In this document: in pieces, positions 7,720 through 16,586 of the stretch | How the letters are laid out: every line of letters begins with the position of its first letter | How positions within the stretch are numbered: position 1 is the stretch's first letter | Origin: Gemmatimonadota bacterium | GTDB lineage: Bacteria; Gemmatimonadota; Gemmatimonadetes; Gemmatimonadales; GWC2-71-9 | DNA: 37,998 nt | Reading direction: 5' to 3' | Assembly (NCBI GenBank): GCA_003220935.1 | Contig: QHTT01000077.1 | Coordinates: 1-37,998, forward strand | The notes under the pieces: generated by a model | The model's input: the letters and a program-made list of their open reading frames with translations, nothing else | Told to the model about the DNA's origin: nothing | Database searches by the model: none | Translations under genes and position numbers: made by a program

Positions 7720-9042
7720 TCAGGGGCGGATGTCGACGTAGGTCGTGCGGCGCAGGATCTCGAGATAGTGCTGCACCGCGAGCTGCTGGCCCATGTTCTC
7801 GCGGATCCGGTCCTTCACGTCCTCGAAGCTCAACTCACCCTCGGGCAGGCGTTTCGTGAGCTCGAAGACGACGAACTTGGGCCGCCGCGAGTCCGCCCCC
7901 ACCTCGAACACCGGCTTCAAGCCGGGGACGGTGTCGCTGCCGATCGCGCGCTGGTAGTCCGGCGGCAGCTGGGTCAGGGGCAGCTCCGGTACGATCTTGC
8001 CTTCCTGGGGATCTCCATAGCGGCGCGCCAGCGAGTCGAAGGGCGCGCCGGCGGCGAGAGCGGCGTGCACCGAATCGGCCACGCGACGCGCCCGCTCGAT
8101 CTGCGCAGCGGAGATGCTCGGGGCGATCAGCACATGGCGCGCCAACACCTCCGCCGGCTGGACGCGCTCCACCTGGATGATGTGGTAGCCGAACTCGGTC
8201 TCGACCGGATCGGAGATCTCCCCGGGCCGGAGCCGGAAGGCGATGTCCTCGAATTCCTTGACCATTACGGCACGGCGGAACCACCCCAGCTCACCGCCCT
8301 GCTCCCGCGACGCGCTGTCGGCGGAGTATTTCTTCGCCACGTCCGCGAAGTTCGCGCCGTGCCGCAGCACCACCACCAGCGACTCCGCGAGCTGTCGCGC
8401 CCGCGCTCTGGCGGTGGAGTCCGCCCGCGGGGTGACGACGATCTGCCGGAACGAGATCGCCGCCGGGCGCTTCGGCTGCTGCGCGCGGTTTTCCTCCCAG
8501 AACTGGCGCATCTGCGCGTCCGTGGGCGGGATCGGCCGCAACTTGCCCTTCTCCCGCAGCTGATCGAGCAAGCGCTTCTGCAGAATCCCACGGCGCTGCT
8601 GATCCGCCAGCCAGCGGCGCCATTCCTCCTCCGACAGGAACTGGGCCGCCCGGAGCTGCGCTTGAAACTCGGTGATCGACGTGAATTGCTTCCGCACGTT
8701 CTGCACAGTCTGCTCGACCTGGTCCTGAACTTCCTGGTCGGTGACCTTGATCGTCGTGTCGCGCTCCGCCTGCTGGACCACCAGCTCCTCATCCACCATC
8801 TGACCGAGCACCTGGCGCCGCGCCGCGGCCCGGCCGGCGGAATCGGTGGGGAGCGTCATCCCCTGCGCCTGCGCCAGCACGAGCTGCTCCTCCACCTGCG
8901 ACGCGAGAATCGGCTTCGACCCCACGATCGCCACGATGCGGTCGACGGGCCGAGCCGAGGCCAGCTCCCTTTGGCCTGCCGCACGTGCCGCACCTCCCAA
9001 GACGAGGGCGAGCCCGAGCCGCATCGCGCTGCCGCCGCGCAT
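7720..9042 (-). CDS. SurA-like peptidylprolyl isomerase, periplasmic
   Basis: SurA-type proteins chaperone outer-membrane proteins through the periplasm. The N-terminus has a signal peptide (LGLALVLGGAARAAGQ), then the SurA N-terminal helical region (RIVAIVGSKPILASQVEEQL). A parvulin domain follows around residues 200-305 (ISFRQIVVTP ... KYSADSASREQGGELGWFRRA ... EFGYHIIQVE), and then a second, degenerate parvulin-like repeat (LARHVLIAP ... RYGDPQEG). ATG 9042 is taken as start, two bases past the upstream stop. ATG 9024 is an alternative that still leaves a signal peptide. The length is 440 residues. Its position directly before pdxA supports the SurA assignment. Confidence 0.88.
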   Translation of the reverse strand: MRGGSAMRLGLALVLGGAARAAGQRELASARPVDRIVAIVGSKPILASQVEEQLVLAQAQGMTLPTDSAGRAAARRQVLGQMVDEELVVQQAERDTTIKVTDQEVQDQVEQTVQNVRKQFTSITEFQAQLRAAQFLSEEEWRRWLADQQRRGILQKRLLDQLREKGKLRPIPPTDAQMRQFWEENRAQQPKRPAAISFRQIVVTPRADSTARARARQLAESLVVVLRHGANFADVAKKYSADSASREQGGELGWFRRAVMVKEFEDIAFRLRPGEISDPVETEFGYHIIQVERVQPAEVLARHVLIAPSISAAQIERARRVADSVHAALAAGAPFDSLARRYGDPQEGKIVPELPLTQLPPDYQRAIGSDTVPGLKPVFEVGADSRRPKFVVFELTKRLPEGELSFEDVKDRIRENMGQQLAVQHYLEILRRTTYVDIRP

Positions 9043-9043
9043 G

Positions 9044-10504
9044 TTACCGCGGCGCCCGCTGCTTCGCGCTGTCGGCGGGCGGCGCGGGCGGCGGCCCCGG
9101 CGCGGGCTTGAGACCGGTGCCGCTGCCACGGCTGGCGGAATCGCGCTGTGCGCGGATCGCCTGCGCGCGCTCCAGCGCCTGCGCCAGCCCCGCCTCGTTG
9201 ACGGACCAGCCTTGCCCCGGACGCAGGGCCATCGCGAGAAACGGAGGCACCGGGAAGAACTGCGCCGCCCCCTGCTCGAAGACCCGATCGAGGTACTCGT
9301 TGACATGCCGCGTCGCGAGCTCAATGCGCGCCGGCTCCGTCGCCGCGGAGTCCTTGAGGACCCGCGGTGAGAGCGCGAGCAGGGTCCTCAGGATCGTCAG
9401 CACCGAGTCGTGTTCGGTCTGGAGTCCCCGCCAGTCCTCGGGCGTGAGCCGTACGCCGGCCGAGTCGACCTCCCGCAGCAACAGCTCGCGCTGCGCCAGA
9501 CGACGGACGAACTCGGTGAGCTGGGCGTCGCTCGCCATGCCGATGCTGCTCACATCGCGCTGGTCAAGGGCGAACAGCCACCGAGCCAGGTCCCGCACCC
9601 GAAACACGCCGCCACGGTAGGTAGCGAGCTTGCGGCGATCCTCCGTGGCCGGCGCGACCTCCTGGATCGCCTGGCGGACGAGCGCCGCGGCCCCGCTCTG
9701 GACCTTCAAGTCGCGCTGCGCGGCGAGACTATCGATGTACGCCGAGTCGAAGTGCACCGCCATGGCGGTCTCGAGCTCCGTGCGGAACGAGTCGCGCACC
9801 TCCTCGAGCGGGGGACGGCGAATGATGTGAAAGCCGAACGGCGACCGCACCAGCCCGCTCATCGCGCCCGGGGCGAGCCGCCACGCCACGGTGTCGAATG
9901 CCGGGACGAACCGGCCGCGCCCCACCGCGCCGAGGTAACCGCCGCGCGACTTCGACCCGGGATCCTCCGAATAGCGCTTCGCCAGCTGGCTGAAGTTGGC
10001 GCCGCGCTGGGCCTGCACCTGCCGGAGCAATCCTTCCGCCTGCTGCTTCTTGTCCTGCTCGACCTTGGACGCAGCGCTCGGGGGGACGCTCACGAGGATG
10101 TGCTGGAACAGGCGGACGTCGCCGGCGTGGTACGCCGAATCCGTCTGGGCCGGCGTGAGCTTCGCGCGGGCGGCGACCAGTTGATCGTGGTAATGCTCCC
10201 ACCGGAGCTGCGCGACGTTGGGCCAGTTGGCCTCCAGCACCAGCGCCGAATCGTCCATGTTGCGGCCGCGGGCGAGCTCCACTGCGAACACCGCATAGTC
10301 CAGGTAGACCGTAGTGAGCCCCGTGACCGCTTCGGTACGCAGCGGCACCTTCTTGGCTCGGCCGGCGAGCTCCGCCAGGCGCGCCACAGTCAGGGTCTGC
10401 CCCGCCGCGGTCCCCGCCACTGCAGGATGCGCGGAAAACGCGTCTCGGAGAGCGCCGCATCCCGCGAGCGTCAACAGCGCGACTACCAGACCCAACCGTC
10501 GCAT
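9044..10504 (-). CDS. Parvulin-type peptidylprolyl isomerase lipoprotein
   Basis: This predicted lipoprotein has a type II signal peptide (LGLVVALLTLAGC, lipidated cysteine at 16). Helical segments are followed by a parvulin domain (LFQHILVSVPP ... KRYSEDPGSKSRGGYLGAVGRGRFVPAFD ... SPFGFHIIRR). It then continues with about 250 residues of helical, charged sequence and ends in a Pro/Ala-rich tail. The layout resembles PrsA/SurA foldases. ATG 10504 has a strong ribosome site (TAAGGAGA, overlapping the mfd stop). It lies between mfd and a second PPIase in one transcription unit; the two PPIases may be partners or duplicates that have diverged. Confidence 0.85.
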   Translation of the reverse strand: MRRLGLVVALLTLAGCGALRDAFSAHPAVAGTAAGQTLTVARLAELAGRAKKVPLRTEAVTGLTTVYLDYAVFAVELARGRNMDDSALVLEANWPNVAQLRWEHYHDQLVAARAKLTPAQTDSAYHAGDVRLFQHILVSVPPSAASKVEQDKKQQAEGLLRQVQAQRGANFSQLAKRYSEDPGSKSRGGYLGAVGRGRFVPAFDTVAWRLAPGAMSGLVRSPFGFHIIRRPPLEEVRDSFRTELETAMAVHFDSAYIDSLAAQRDLKVQSGAAALVRQAIQEVAPATEDRRKLATYRGGVFRVRDLARWLFALDQRDVSSIGMASDAQLTEFVRRLAQRELLLREVDSAGVRLTPEDWRGLQTEHDSVLTILRTLLALSPRVLKDSAATEPARIELATRHVNEYLDRVFEQGAAQFFPVPPFLAMALRPGQGWSVNEAGLAQALERAQAIRAQRDSASRGSGTGLKPAPGPPPAPPADSAKQRAPR

Positions 10505-10513
10505 CCTGTCTCC

Positions 10514-13500
10514 TTAGGCGTGAGAGTCCTGCAGAACCGCCGTGAGGGCCCGCACGAGACCGGGACCGATGGCTTCGCCGCCCAGCCGGCGCAGCCGGAG
10601 AGAGAGCGGCGCCGGGCGCCGCACCTCGGCCTCGAACTGCACGGCATCGAGCGCCGCCGTCAACCCGGCGAGGCGCGGATGCGCGTCCCGCCGAAACGTG
10701 AGCCGCGCCTCGTCGCCTTTGACGAGGACCAGCTCCAGTCCCGCCTGGGCGCCGAGCGCGCGGAGCTCGGACACGAGAAGCAAGCGCAGCGCGTCGTCCG
10801 GGAGAGGGCCGAACCGGTCGCGTAGCTCCTCGCGCACCGCTTGAATCTCGCACGGCCGCCCGGCCCGCGCCAGCCGCCGATACAGATCGAGCTTCGCCGC
10901 CGCGTCGGGCACGTAACTGTCCGGCAGATGAGCGGGTCGGTCCAGGATGACCTCTGGCGGCGCGAACGTCGCGCTGCCTGCCTGTCCCTCTCCACCTTTC
11001 AGCGCGTCGACGGTTTCCTGGAGCCACCGCAAGTACATGTCGAAGCCCACGGCCTGCGCATGGCCCGATTGCTCGCCGCCCAGCAGGTTTCCGGCGCCGC
11101 GCAGCTCGAGGTCGCGCAGTGCGATGCGATAGCCGGAGCCCAGATCCGTGTGATGCTCCAGGACGCGCAGCCGCTCCTCGGCGTCGGCGTCCACAAGGTC
11201 GGGCGCCAGCAGATAGCAATAGGCGCGACGGTGGCTGCGGCCCACACGCCCCCGCAGCTGGTACAACTGCGCCAGACCGAGCTGATCCGCGCGGTTCACG
11301 ATCATCGTGTTCGCATTCGGCACGTCCAAACCCGATTCGACGATCATCGTGGACACGAGGATGTCCACTTCGGCCCGCACGAACCGCGCCATCACGTCAT
11401 CGAGCTCCGCCTCCTTGAGCTGGCCATGCGCCACCGCGATACGCGCCCGCGGTGGCGCGAGCGCACGCACCCGCTCGGCGATCGTATCGATCGTCTCGAT
11501 GCGGTTATGGACGAAATACACCTGCCCGGCCCGGTCGAGCTCCCGCGCCAGCGCCTCCTCGATCAAGGCGTCGTCCCAGGGCTCGATAAACGTCAGTACC
11601 GGCGAGCGGTCCTTCGGCGGCGTCTCGAGCAGCGTCAGGTCGCGCAGTCCGGCGAGCGACAGGTGCAGCGTGCGCGGGATCGGCGTCGCGGTGAGCGTCA
11701 GCACGTCCACCGCGAGCTTCAGCGCCTTCAGCCGCTCCTTGTGCCGGACGCCGAACCGGTGCTCCTCGTCCACGATCAAGAGCCCGAGCTCGTGAAACTT
11801 GACGTCGCGGGAGAGCAGCCGGTGGGTGCCGATCACCAGGTCCACGGTGCCCTGCTCCAGGCCCTGGACGACTCGCTGCGTGTCCCTGGGATTGCGGAAC
11901 CGCGAGAGCACCTCGATCCGCACGGGGTAATCGGCGAGCCGCTCTCGGAAGGTGCGCCCGTGCTGCTCGGCGAGGATCGTCGTGGGGGCGAGGACCGCGA
12001 CCTGTTTGCCCGCCTGCACCGCCTTGAACGCGGCCCGCAGCGCAACTTCGGTTTTGCCGTACCCGACGTCGCCGACCAGCAGCCGGTCCATGGGCCGGGC
12101 GCGCTCCATGTCGCGCTTCACCTCCTCAGCGGCGCGACGTTGATCGGGAGTGTCTTCGTACAGGAAGGCCGACTCCAACTCGCGCTGCCATGCGGTGTCG
12201 GGCGGGAAGGCGAACCCGGTGGCGAGCTGGCGGCGCGCGTACAGGTCGAGGAGTTCGGCCGCCATCTGGCGGATGGCGGCCCGTGTCTTGTCGCGCTGGC
12301 GCTGCCACGTCGTCGCGCCGAGACGGTGCAGCTTGGGCGGCGGCGTGTCTCCGTTCCCGGCGGCTCGGTAGGGCTCGAGCTGATCCAGCCGGTAGAGCGG
12401 GACGTTGAGCCGGTCGCCGCCTTCGTATTCGACGACCGCCACTTCGAGCGTGCCGCCCTCCGAGCCGACCGCGATCGTCTGGATCCCGCGATACAGCCCG
12501 ATCCCGTGTTCGAGATGCACCACGTAGTCTCCCGCCTGCAGCGCACGGGCCGCCGCCGTGGGGGACGCCTCACGGTAGCGCCGCGGCCGCCGCAGGCGGC
12601 GTGCGCGCCGAAAGATTTCGTGGTCGGTCAGCACGCGAAGCGCCGGCAGCACAAAGCCGCCGTCCAGCGCTCCGATCACCAGCGTCGCGGCCTCCGCGCC
12701 GAGCAGCTCCTCCAGCCGCTCCAGCTGGCCTTCGTTGTCGCACAGGATCACCGTCGGCGGGCCACCCGCCACGAGCCGGCGCAGTCGCTTGATGTCGCGG
12801 TCCACCGGCTCGGGCGGGCCGACCGGGAAGCGGGCGGCAGCGTCCGGCGCATTCAGCACGAGACGCGCGAACGCCGCCAGCCCACGGTGCCAGCGCTCCG
12901 GAGCGAGGAACAGTTCGTCCCGCGCCGGCGGCTCCTCGCCCAGGCGGCGGGCGATCTCGAGGTGGTGCGCCGCGTCCGCCCAAGCGCGATCGACTTCCCG
13001 CGCCAGAGCGGATTCTTGTTCCAACACGAGCAGCGCATCGGTAGGGAGGAGATCGAGCAAGGGCTGCCGCTGTAGGGGCGCAGCATGCTGCGCCCCTACG
13101 GTGGTCGTGACCCCCTCGGTTTTCACCGGTAGTATCGTGACCCGCTCGATCGGCTCCCCTGAGCGCTGCGAGTCGAGATCGAACGTGCGCAGCGACCCGA
13201 CCTCATCACCCCACCACTCGACCCGCGCCGGCGACGCCATCCCGAAGCCATATACGTCGAGGATCCCGCCGCGCACGCTGAATTGGGCGACCTCGGTCAC
13301 CGTGGGGACGCGATCGTACCCCATCGCACCCAGCCGCCGGACGATCTCAGTGAGACTCCCGGGGCCCGGGGCCTGGGGCCCGGGGCCCGCCTCCAGCACC
13401 AGCCGCATCGCTTGCAGCGCCGCCGGCACGCCCGTGCGCTCCGCCGTGGCACGGGCCGTCGTGACCAGAATTCGGACCCTTGCCGACAGCAGCGACTCGA

Positions 13501-13819
13501 CCGTCTCGATCCGTTCCCCTGCGATCTCGAGGTGCGGTTCCTCGGCGCCGAGCGCTTCCCGTTGCGGATAGAGCGCCGCCACGTCGCCTGCGAGGGCGCG
13601 GGCGTCCGCGAGCCAGCGCTCGGCGTCCGTCGGGGTGGCCGTGACCACGACGAACACTCGCTGGGAGAGTCGGCGCGCCAGCGTCGCGACGAGCAGGGCC
13701 GGACTCGAACCGGGAAGGCCGGACACCGGGACCCGGGTCCCGGGCCCCGGTAGACCGGCGGCGAGCGCTCGGGTCGCCGCTAGCTCGTCAAAGCGGTCGA
13801 TGAGGAAGTCGAGCGACAT
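10514..13819 (-). CDS. mfd: Transcription-repair coupling factor
   Basis: Mfd removes RNA polymerase stalled at DNA lesions and recruits UvrA. Domains in order are a UvrB-like N-terminal region, with DILDVYGFG and RVEWWGDEVGSLRTFDLDSQ near 170-220; the RNA-polymerase-binding CarD-like domain near 428 (GDYVVHLEHGIGLYRG); the RecG-like translocase with Walker A near 580 (GDVGYGKTEVAL), DEEHRFG near 681 and LRGRVGRSHRRAYCY; and a C-terminal TRCF domain. Its 1101 residues are typical. Three segments in family-variable loops are encoded by palindromic or GC-repeat DNA: residues 26-32, 145-153 and 241-250. The ATG overlaps the preceding stop (TGATG). Confidence 0.97.
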   Translation of the reverse strand: MSLDFLIDRFDELAATRALAAGLPGPGTRVPVSGLPGSSPALLVATLARRLSQRVFVVVTATPTDAERWLADARALAGDVAALYPQREALGAEEPHLEIAGERIETVESLLSARVRILVTTARATAERTGVPAALQAMRLVLEAGPGPQAPGPGSLTEIVRRLGAMGYDRVPTVTEVAQFSVRGGILDVYGFGMASPARVEWWGDEVGSLRTFDLDSQRSGEPIERVTILPVKTEGVTTTVGAQHAAPLQRQPLLDLLPTDALLVLEQESALAREVDRAWADAAHHLEIARRLGEEPPARDELFLAPERWHRGLAAFARLVLNAPDAAARFPVGPPEPVDRDIKRLRRLVAGGPPTVILCDNEGQLERLEELLGAEAATLVIGALDGGFVLPALRVLTDHEIFRRARRLRRPRRYREASPTAAARALQAGDYVVHLEHGIGLYRGIQTIAVGSEGGTLEVAVVEYEGGDRLNVPLYRLDQLEPYRAAGNGDTPPPKLHRLGATTWQRQRDKTRAAIRQMAAELLDLYARRQLATGFAFPPDTAWQRELESAFLYEDTPDQRRAAEEVKRDMERARPMDRLLVGDVGYGKTEVALRAAFKAVQAGKQVAVLAPTTILAEQHGRTFRERLADYPVRIEVLSRFRNPRDTQRVVQGLEQGTVDLVIGTHRLLSRDVKFHELGLLIVDEEHRFGVRHKERLKALKLAVDVLTLTATPIPRTLHLSLAGLRDLTLLETPPKDRSPVLTFIEPWDDALIEEALARELDRAGQVYFVHNRIETIDTIAERVRALAPPRARIAVAHGQLKEAELDDVMARFVRAEVDILVSTMIVESGLDVPNANTMIVNRADQLGLAQLYQLRGRVGRSHRRAYCYLLAPDLVDADAEERLRVLEHHTDLGSGYRIALRDLELRGAGNLLGGEQSGHAQAVGFDMYLRWLQETVDALKGGEGQAGSATFAPPEVILDRPAHLPDSYVPDAAAKLDLYRRLARAGRPCEIQAVREELRDRFGPLPDDALRLLLVSELRALGAQAGLELVLVKGDEARLTFRRDAHPRLAGLTAALDAVQFEAEVRRPAPLSLRLRRLGGEAIGPGLVRALTAVLQDSHA
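13072..13099. repeat. Perfect 28-bp palindrome inside mfd
   Basis: The half-site GTAGGGGCGCAGCA is followed at once by its exact reverse complement. In the mfd frame it encodes residues 241-250 (around VGAQHAAPLQ), between the UvrB-like region and the following linker, without disturbing the frame. Confidence 0.8.
13361..13387. repeat. GC-only direct repeat inside mfd
   Basis: Two identical 13-base units, GGGGCCCGGGGCC, are separated by one T. Each unit is itself near-palindromic. They encode GPGPQAPGPG at about residues 145-153 of Mfd, in a loop. Confidence 0.65.
13726..13743. repeat. 18-bp perfect palindrome near the start of mfd
   Basis: CCGGGACCCGGGTCCCGG equals its own reverse complement and is followed by a further CCCGGGCCCCGG-like stretch. 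It encodes part of PGTRVPV, about residues 26-32 of Mfd. Confidence 0.6.
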
Positions 13820-15534
13820 CAGCGGGCGCGCGTCGCGACGCCAAGCTCCACCGCCGCGACGAGGAGTGCGAGCGCGAGCAGCAGGCCGCTCACGTCCGCC
13901 CGACGCGTGCCAGCGAACCGCTCCGCGGCGAAGCGCGCCTCGTCTTGCACCTCGGCGCCGATGGCGCGGCGCACGACAGCCGCCGCAGCGGGCGTCAGAT
14001 CGGACTCGCGACCATCGGGCCCGGACACCGTCGCCCCGACCGTGTCGGCCCCGTGCACATGGAAAAGCACGCCGGGCGGGCCCTCCGCTTCCTCAATCTG
14101 GGCCTCGCCGCGCGCCAGGCGGTTCACGAGCGCATCCACGAACGGCACGAACGCGGGGGACGCAGGCAGCGCGGTCCACACGGTGTCGAGGCGGCTGCCC
14201 AGCAGCACCACGTCACCCTCCCGCACCAGCCAGGGATCGCCGTTCACGGTGGCGATGACGGCCGTCGAGTCTCCCCCTTCGAGCCGATAGCGCCGCGCGA
14301 CCGAAATCCCGTTGAGGCCTGCGAGACTCGCCGTCGCGACCGGTCCGGGGGTCGCGGTGGCGCCGAACCGCCAGCGCTCGCCGCGCGCCGCGAGCGCGCG
14401 ATTCGCCTGACCGACGAGAGCGGGATCCGCGGGCGGGAGCAGGACGGTCTTCCCGGCGCTCCCCTGCAGCCGCTCCCCCAGCGAGACGTCGCTTCCCTCG
14501 GCGATGCGTTTCCCCTGCATGAGCACGGCGAGCGCCGCCGCCACGAACCGCCCTGCGCTAGGGTCGGCGCGCACGCGGGCGGGAGGCGCGACGCGCCACA
14601 CGAACGCTCGGCGGTCGTCGGCGCGCAGCTCGTCGGGATCGAGCACCGCCTCTCCGAGCCACCAGCCGGGCGTCACGCTCGGCAGCGGGACCGCCGCGCT
14701 CGACCCAGTCGAGACAAGCGCCCGTCCTACGTCGCGACTCCGCCCCCCGGGACTCGCCGTCGCTCGCAAGCGCACCGTCACCGGCGCCGGGCCGGCACCG
14801 GGAGTGCCCGCCAGCGTGATCGTGACCGCACCGTCGATGACCTGCGCTTGCGCGACACCCCGGTTCGCCAGCCCCTGGCCCGGCGGGGCGAGCGCAAGCA
14901 CCCGTACGCCGCGCGGCACCTCCGCCCGGCCCACTCCGAAGGCGGTGCGCTGTAGATCGCTCACGACCTCCACCTCGCGTCCCGGGAGCGGCTCCGCGTC
15001 AACGAGCCGGGTCGCCCGCGCCACCGCCGCGGTGAGGTCGAGGCGCCGCCAGTCGGGCTGTACGCTGTCCACGGTTGCGAGCAGCGCTTCGCGCGAGCCG
15101 GCCCGCGCTACGCCGTCGGCCAGGATTAGCCACAAACGATCCCCAGATCCGGCGCGGGCGATCGACGCGCGTGCCACACTCTTCAAGCGCGCGAGCAGCG
15201 GGCGTCCATCCACGACCGCGCCGGAGGACGGAGAGTTGTCGAGGATCAGCACCAGCGCTGTCGGCTCGTGCGTCCCTCCCCCGCCGCCGGCATGGGACCG
15301 CACAAGCGGCCGCGCCGCGGCCATCACAATCAACGCAATCAGTGCGGTCCGCAGAATCAGGAGCAGCAGGTGCCGCAGTTTCAGCCGCCGCGCGCTCTGC
15401 CGCTCGGCCTCGCTCAAGTAACGAATCGGTGGAAACTCCGCTTCGGGGGGCACGCGCCGCTCGAGCAGGTGCAGCAGCGCGGGGATCGCCGCGGCGGCGA
15501 GCCCGATGAGCGCCAGCGGATGCAGAAAGGTCAC
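13819..15534 (-). CDS. BatA-domain membrane protein with VWA-like region
   Basis: The N-terminal BatA (aerotolerance regulator) domain has two membrane helices: FLHPLALIGLAAAAIPALLHLLERR and, near 55-80, LRHLLLLILRTALIALIVMAAARPL. A von Willebrand A-like region follows (TALVLILDNSPSSGAVVDG, MIDAS-like DNSPS). A long extracytoplasmic part comes next, and a C-terminal helix (SGLLLALALLVAAVELGV). The function is unknown; such proteins usually accompany a MoxR ATPase and DUF58 protein in envelope-related operons. GTG 15534 overlaps the DUF58 stop (GTGA), and the stop overlaps the mfd ATG. No MoxR gene is present beside it here. Confidence 0.82.
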   Translation of the reverse strand: MTFLHPLALIGLAAAAIPALLHLLERRVPPEAEFPPIRYLSEAERQSARRLKLRHLLLLILRTALIALIVMAAARPLVRSHAGGGGGTHEPTALVLILDNSPSSGAVVDGRPLLARLKSVARASIARAGSGDRLWLILADGVARAGSREALLATVDSVQPDWRRLDLTAAVARATRLVDAEPLPGREVEVVSDLQRTAFGVGRAEVPRGVRVLALAPPGQGLANRGVAQAQVIDGAVTITLAGTPGAGPAPVTVRLRATASPGGRSRDVGRALVSTGSSAAVPLPSVTPGWWLGEAVLDPDELRADDRRAFVWRVAPPARVRADPSAGRFVAAALAVLMQGKRIAEGSDVSLGERLQGSAGKTVLLPPADPALVGQANRALAARGERWRFGATATPGPVATASLAGLNGISVARRYRLEGGDSTAVIATVNGDPWLVREGDVVLLGSRLDTVWTALPASPAFVPFVDALVNRLARGEAQIEEAEGPPGVLFHVHGADTVGATVSGPDGRESDLTPAAAAVVRRAIGAEVQDEARFAAERFAGTRRADVSGLLLALALLVAAVELGVATRAR

Positions 15535-16415
15535 GCGAGGAGACGCAGCGCCATGCCGAACGGCAAGTCGGTCAGCACGTGGTGGTACCCGATGCCGTGC
15601 CGTCGACACGCGGTACGCCACGCCGAGACCTCGCGCCGCACCGTCTCGGCATAGGCGCGGGCGAGCTCGCGCGGTCGTACCACAACGCTCGCCGGAGACT
15701 CGGGATCCCGGAACCGGACTTCGGGCGGACCGGACAGCTCGGCTTCCGCCGGGTCCATCAGGTGAAACACGATGACGTTGTGGCCGCGGTGGCGCAGGTA
15801 GCGGAGCGCGGTGAGCGCGAGGGTGCGGTCGAACAGCAAGTCGGACACGAGCACTACCAGGCCGCGGCGCGCCAGCAGCGCCGTGAGATGTAACAGCGCC
15901 GCCTGGGCGGCCGTGCCGCGGCCATCCGGCGTGTCGAGCAGCCCGCGTACCAGTCTCATCCACTGCCCTGTCTTTACGCGAGCCGGGATCACCTGGCGCA
16001 CCACCTCGTCGAACGTGATCAGTCCCGTAGCGTCGCGCTGCCGCAGCAGAATCAGTGCGAGTGCCGCCGCGAGCCGGTCGGCGTACGCCCGCTTCGTGAG
16101 GCGGGTCGGCGCGCCCCGCCACGCCATCGAGCGGCTCGCGTCCACGAGGAGCATCGCGCGCAGATTCGTTTCTTCCTCGAACTGCTTCACGAATAGCCGG
16201 TCGGAGCGCGCCAGGATCTTCCAGTCGAGATAGCGCGGCTCGTCGCCCGGCTGGTAGGCGCGATGCTCGGTGAATTCAACCGAAAACCCGCGGAACGGCG
16301 AGCGGTGGATCCCGGCGAGGAAACCCTCGACCACGCCTGGCGCGACGATCTCGATGCCGCCCAGGCGGGCCACCTCCGCCGGATCCAGCAAATCGATGCG
16401 CCTGACGTCAGCCAT
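15531..16415 (-). CDS. DUF58 domain-containing protein
   Basis: DUF58 proteins carry a VWA-like fold and usually act with MoxR AAA+ ATPases; the molecular role is not established. The DUF58 signature is visible as FSVEFTEHRAYQPGDEPRYLDWKILARSDRLFVKQFEEE. It is followed by a MIDAS-like AMLLVDASRSMAWRG, then LALILLRQRDATGLITF and LRYLRHRGHNVIVFHLMDP. The 294 residues match the family. It is the first gene of the minus-strand run leading through the BatA-like gene into mfd. ATG 16415 is the natural start. The usual MoxR gene is not upstream; a divergent gene lies there instead. Confidence 0.88.
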   Translation of the reverse strand: MADVRRIDLLDPAEVARLGGIEIVAPGVVEGFLAGIHRSPFRGFSVEFTEHRAYQPGDEPRYLDWKILARSDRLFVKQFEEETNLRAMLLVDASRSMAWRGAPTRLTKRAYADRLAAALALILLRQRDATGLITFDEVVRQVIPARVKTGQWMRLVRGLLDTPDGRGTAAQAALLHLTALLARRGLVVLVSDLLFDRTLALTALRYLRHRGHNVIVFHLMDPAEAELSGPPEVRFRDPESPASVVVRPRELARAYAETVRREVSAWRTACRRHGIGYHHVLTDLPFGMALRLLA

Positions 16416-16586
16416 GCGTGGCGGAAGCTAATGAGCGGCGGACTGTCCGGGGTAGAGGACAGCAATTCGAGCGTGATCCCCGTCTCACAGCGGCAACGCC
16501 ACTGTTCGCAGTCACTTAGGAGCGTCCCGGTCAAGCGCCGACCTGGCATGGTCCCTGCCCCCTGCGCTGTCGGGAGGACATCTCTT
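16416..16586. other. Intergenic region between divergent DUF58 and DUF4384 genes
   Basis: This is the longest gene-free stretch in the window (171 bases) and must hold both divergent promoters. No convincing -35/-10 pair was found. A 6-bp hairpin (16443-16448 with 16457-16462, CTGTCC/GGACAG, 8-base loop) could be an operator. A strong GGGAGGA ribosome site at its right end fixes the DUF4384 start. Confidence 0.4.

Noticed and set aside
9043..9324. Upstream extension of the SurA-like gene that ends at 7720
   Set aside because: The extension overlaps the preceding PPIase gene, and the signal peptide at 9042 marks the natural start.
10841..13075. A 744-codon open frame on the plus strand opposite mfd
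   Set aside because: It is a composition shadow of mfd in GC-rich DNA: no recognisable domain, and mfd on the other strand is full length and conserved.
13072..13099. An intrinsic terminator or recombination site inside mfd
   Set aside because: It lies within coding sequence with no T tract, and no recombinase gene is nearby; a repeat element is the better reading.
15535..16122. Upstream extension of the BatA-like gene into the DUF58 gene
   Set aside because: The BatA domain begins with its typical FLHPLALIG at 15534, and the extension lies in a shadow frame of DUF58.
16263..16586. Earlier in-frame starts for the DUF4384 gene
   Set aside because: The strong GGGAGGA site before ATG 16587 and the hydrophobic N-terminus there decide the start; the earlier part overlaps the DUF58 gene.
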